A stretch of DNA of 64,000 nucleotides from a halophilic archaeon (lineage in GTDB: Archaea > Halobacteriota > Halobacteria > Halobacteriales > Haladaptataceae). Positions 63,196 to 64,000 of this stretch are shown piece after piece (the first letter of the stretch is position 1; each line of letters begins with the position of its first letter). Under the pieces are notes generated by a model. The model was not told the origin of the DNA, did not search any database, and saw only the letters and a program-made list of their open reading frames with translations. The translations under genes were made by a program, and so were the position numbers. The stretch is taken from positions 36,763-100,762 of the forward strand of contig QNGA01000012.1 in assembly GCA_003298465.1 (NCBI GenBank), read 5' to 3'.

Positions 63196-63378
63196 TTACG
63201 GTGCCCACCCGCAGACGGAGCACGTGGAGGCCGCGAGTTCGTGAAGTCCGCCGCACTCCGGACACTGCTTCTTGTTGTACTCCTCTTCCCAGTCTACCTG
63301 CTCGGTCTCGTGGCCGCGGTCGGACAGGAACTGGTCGAAAACGGATTCGTCAGCGTCACCGGTCGGTGCGGAGGCCAT
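63196..63378 (-). CDS. Small zinc-finger protein, HVO_0416 family
   Basis: This 60-residue protein starts [20 protein letters not shown]. The C-terminus carries two CxxC knuckles, [17 protein letters not shown] and CSVCGWAP, a zinc finger. The central [19 protein letters not shown] is close to the haloarchaeal HVO_0416 family of small zinc-finger proteins. The start at 63378 is supported by TTATATG at 63404-63410 on the minus strand, about 29 bp upstream. Its role is unknown. Confidence 0.85.
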   Translation of the reverse strand: MASAPTGDADESVFDQFLSDRGHETEQVDWEEEYNKKQCPECGGLHELAASTCSVCGWAP

Positions 63379-63550
63379 ACGTGCTATGGTAAGGCACACC
63401 ACCCATATAACCTTGATGGTCGAACAGGCGGGATCGCCCGATTTCGACCGTCCGCTCCGGTTCGACCGACGCCGCCATCGCGGTTCCGTTTCGTCCGTCA
63501 ATCGCGTTTCGTCGCCGAGGGGGGACGCGAGCGGAGGGAAACAGTTTTCA

Positions 63551-63576
63551 ACCACCCCATAATATCACTAGGTGGT
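63551..63576 (+). promoter_or_regulatory. Inverted repeat covering the thi4 Shine-Dalgarno
   Basis: ACCACC at 63551-63556 is the reverse complement of GGTGGT at 63571-63576, with a 14-nt loop. GGTGGT directly abuts the ATG and, with the A before it, resembles a Shine-Dalgarno. The hairpin could hide the site, so it is a candidate translational switch for thiazole synthesis, or a protein operator. Confidence 0.4.
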
Positions 63577-64000
63577 ATGAACGACTTCGAAGGCTTCAGC
63601 GAGGTAGGCGAAGCGGAGGTAACGCGCGCCATCGGTCAGGAGTGGAGCGACGAGTTCATGGAGTTCAGCGAGAGCGAGGTCGTCATCGTCGGCGGCGGCC
63701 CCTCCGGGCTGATGGCCGCGAAGGAACTGTCCGAGCGCGGCGTCAAGACGATGGTCGTCGAGAAGAACAACTACTTCGGCGGCGGGTTCTGGCTCGGCGG
63801 CTTCCTGATGAACAAGGTCACCGTGCGCGACCCCGCCCAGTCCGTCCTCGACGAACTCGACGTGCCCTACGAAGAGAGCGACGAGAGCGAGGACCTCTAC
63901 GTCGCCAACGGCCCGCACGCCTGCTCCGGGCTCATCAAGGCCGCCTGCGACGCGGGCGCGAAGATGCAGAACATGACGGAGTTCACCGACGTGGTCGTCC
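63577..64000 (+). CDS. thi4: Thiazole synthase Thi4, N-terminal part only
   Basis: About 141 residues are visible; the window ends inside the gene. It starts [20 protein letters not shown]. The FAD/NAD-binding fold is clear: [20 protein letters not shown], then [20 protein letters not shown]. The [20 protein letters not shown] stretch is typical of Thi4. Thi4 forms the thiazole moiety of thiamine from NAD, glycine and sulfur. The catalytic Cys or His that decides between suicide and sulfide-dependent enzymes lies beyond the window. Confidence 0.94.
   Translation, partial: MNDFEGFSEVGEAEVTRAIGQEWSDEFMEFSESEVVIVGGGPSGLMAAKELSERGVKTMVVEKNNYFGGGFWLGGFLMNKVTVRDPAQSVLDELDVPYEESDESEDLYVANGPHACSGLIKAACDAGAKMQNMTEFTDVVV

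Noticed and set aside
63379..63576. A TPP riboswitch before thi4
   Set aside because: I could not find a match to the conserved THI-element core; only a short inverted repeat next to the start codon was visible.

Overview
The window is about 64 kb of chromosome from an extremely halophilic archaeon (class Halobacteria); the genus cannot be fixed from sequence alone. The DNA is very GC-rich. Predicted proteins are strongly acidic. Most genes begin leaderless, with a TATA-like box 26-31 bp before the start codon, and neighbouring genes often overlap as ATGA or GTGA. Marker genes include a doublet archaeal histone, RPA-type OB-fold protein, RLI/ABCE1, an archaeal class I CCA-adding enzyme, halocyanin, a FAU-1 ribonuclease, MfnA, an N-terminal Thi4, a FlaD/E-domain protein and several small zinc-ribbon proteins found only in haloarchaea. 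I see no transposon, prophage, CRISPR array or rRNA.

Region by region. 1-14 kb: a truncated PAS signalling protein, a KDG-type sugar kinase, a dihydrolipoamide-dehydrogenase-like flavoprotein, two M32 carboxypeptidase paralogues (3269-4786 minus and 12558-14060 plus), two universal stress proteins, a GNAT enzyme, several haloarchaeal proteins of unknown function, a BtpA-like protein, a DHH phosphoesterase and a DUF1611 (DgcN-like) protein. 14.4-20 kb: a surface-glycan operon made of two glycosyltransferases, two alkaline-phosphatase-superfamily proteins and a flippase. 20-26 kb: RLI with an EMC6-like membrane protein, an intron-containing tRNA-Lys followed by a PD-(D/E)XK endonuclease-like gene, a heavily sequon-bearing membrane protein, a lone FlaD/E protein and a third alkaline-phosphatase-superfamily protein. 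26-32 kb: tRNA-Ile2/Met(CAT), tRNA-Asn and a chromatin and RNA block (CCA enzyme, histone deacetylase overlapping histone, RPA). 32-41 kb: DedA-like protein, MfnA, a lipoprotein, PEP synthase, KTSC, PhzF and DUF389 proteins, and EngB.

41-50 kb: a secreted copper-protein set (Tat-exported two-domain multicopper oxidase, membrane-anchored halocyanin, PRC-like protein), ThiR-like regulator overlapping dCTP deaminase, ROK sugar kinase, stress protein, methyltransferase and HAD hydrolase. 49-58.7 kb: a beta-helix protein, a PKD/CARDB surface protein, FAU-1, a PrsW protease with C-terminal repeats, riboflavin synthase, and a translationally coupled trio (47-aa leader ORF, SRPBCC protein, zinc MDR dehydrogenase). 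58.7-64 kb: membrane histidine kinase, UvrD-type helicase, two tiny zinc-ribbon genes, a DMT transporter, and the start of thi4, cut by the window end.

Functional links: the 14-20 kb operon and the gene at 24931 point to assembly and decoration of a cell-surface glycan. The histone, deacetylase and RPA genes form a chromatin and ssDNA block. The ThiR-like regulator may control thi4 at the far end of the window. The copper proteins probably act together on the outer face of the membrane. Everything is read by eye; family names are homology judgements without database searches.
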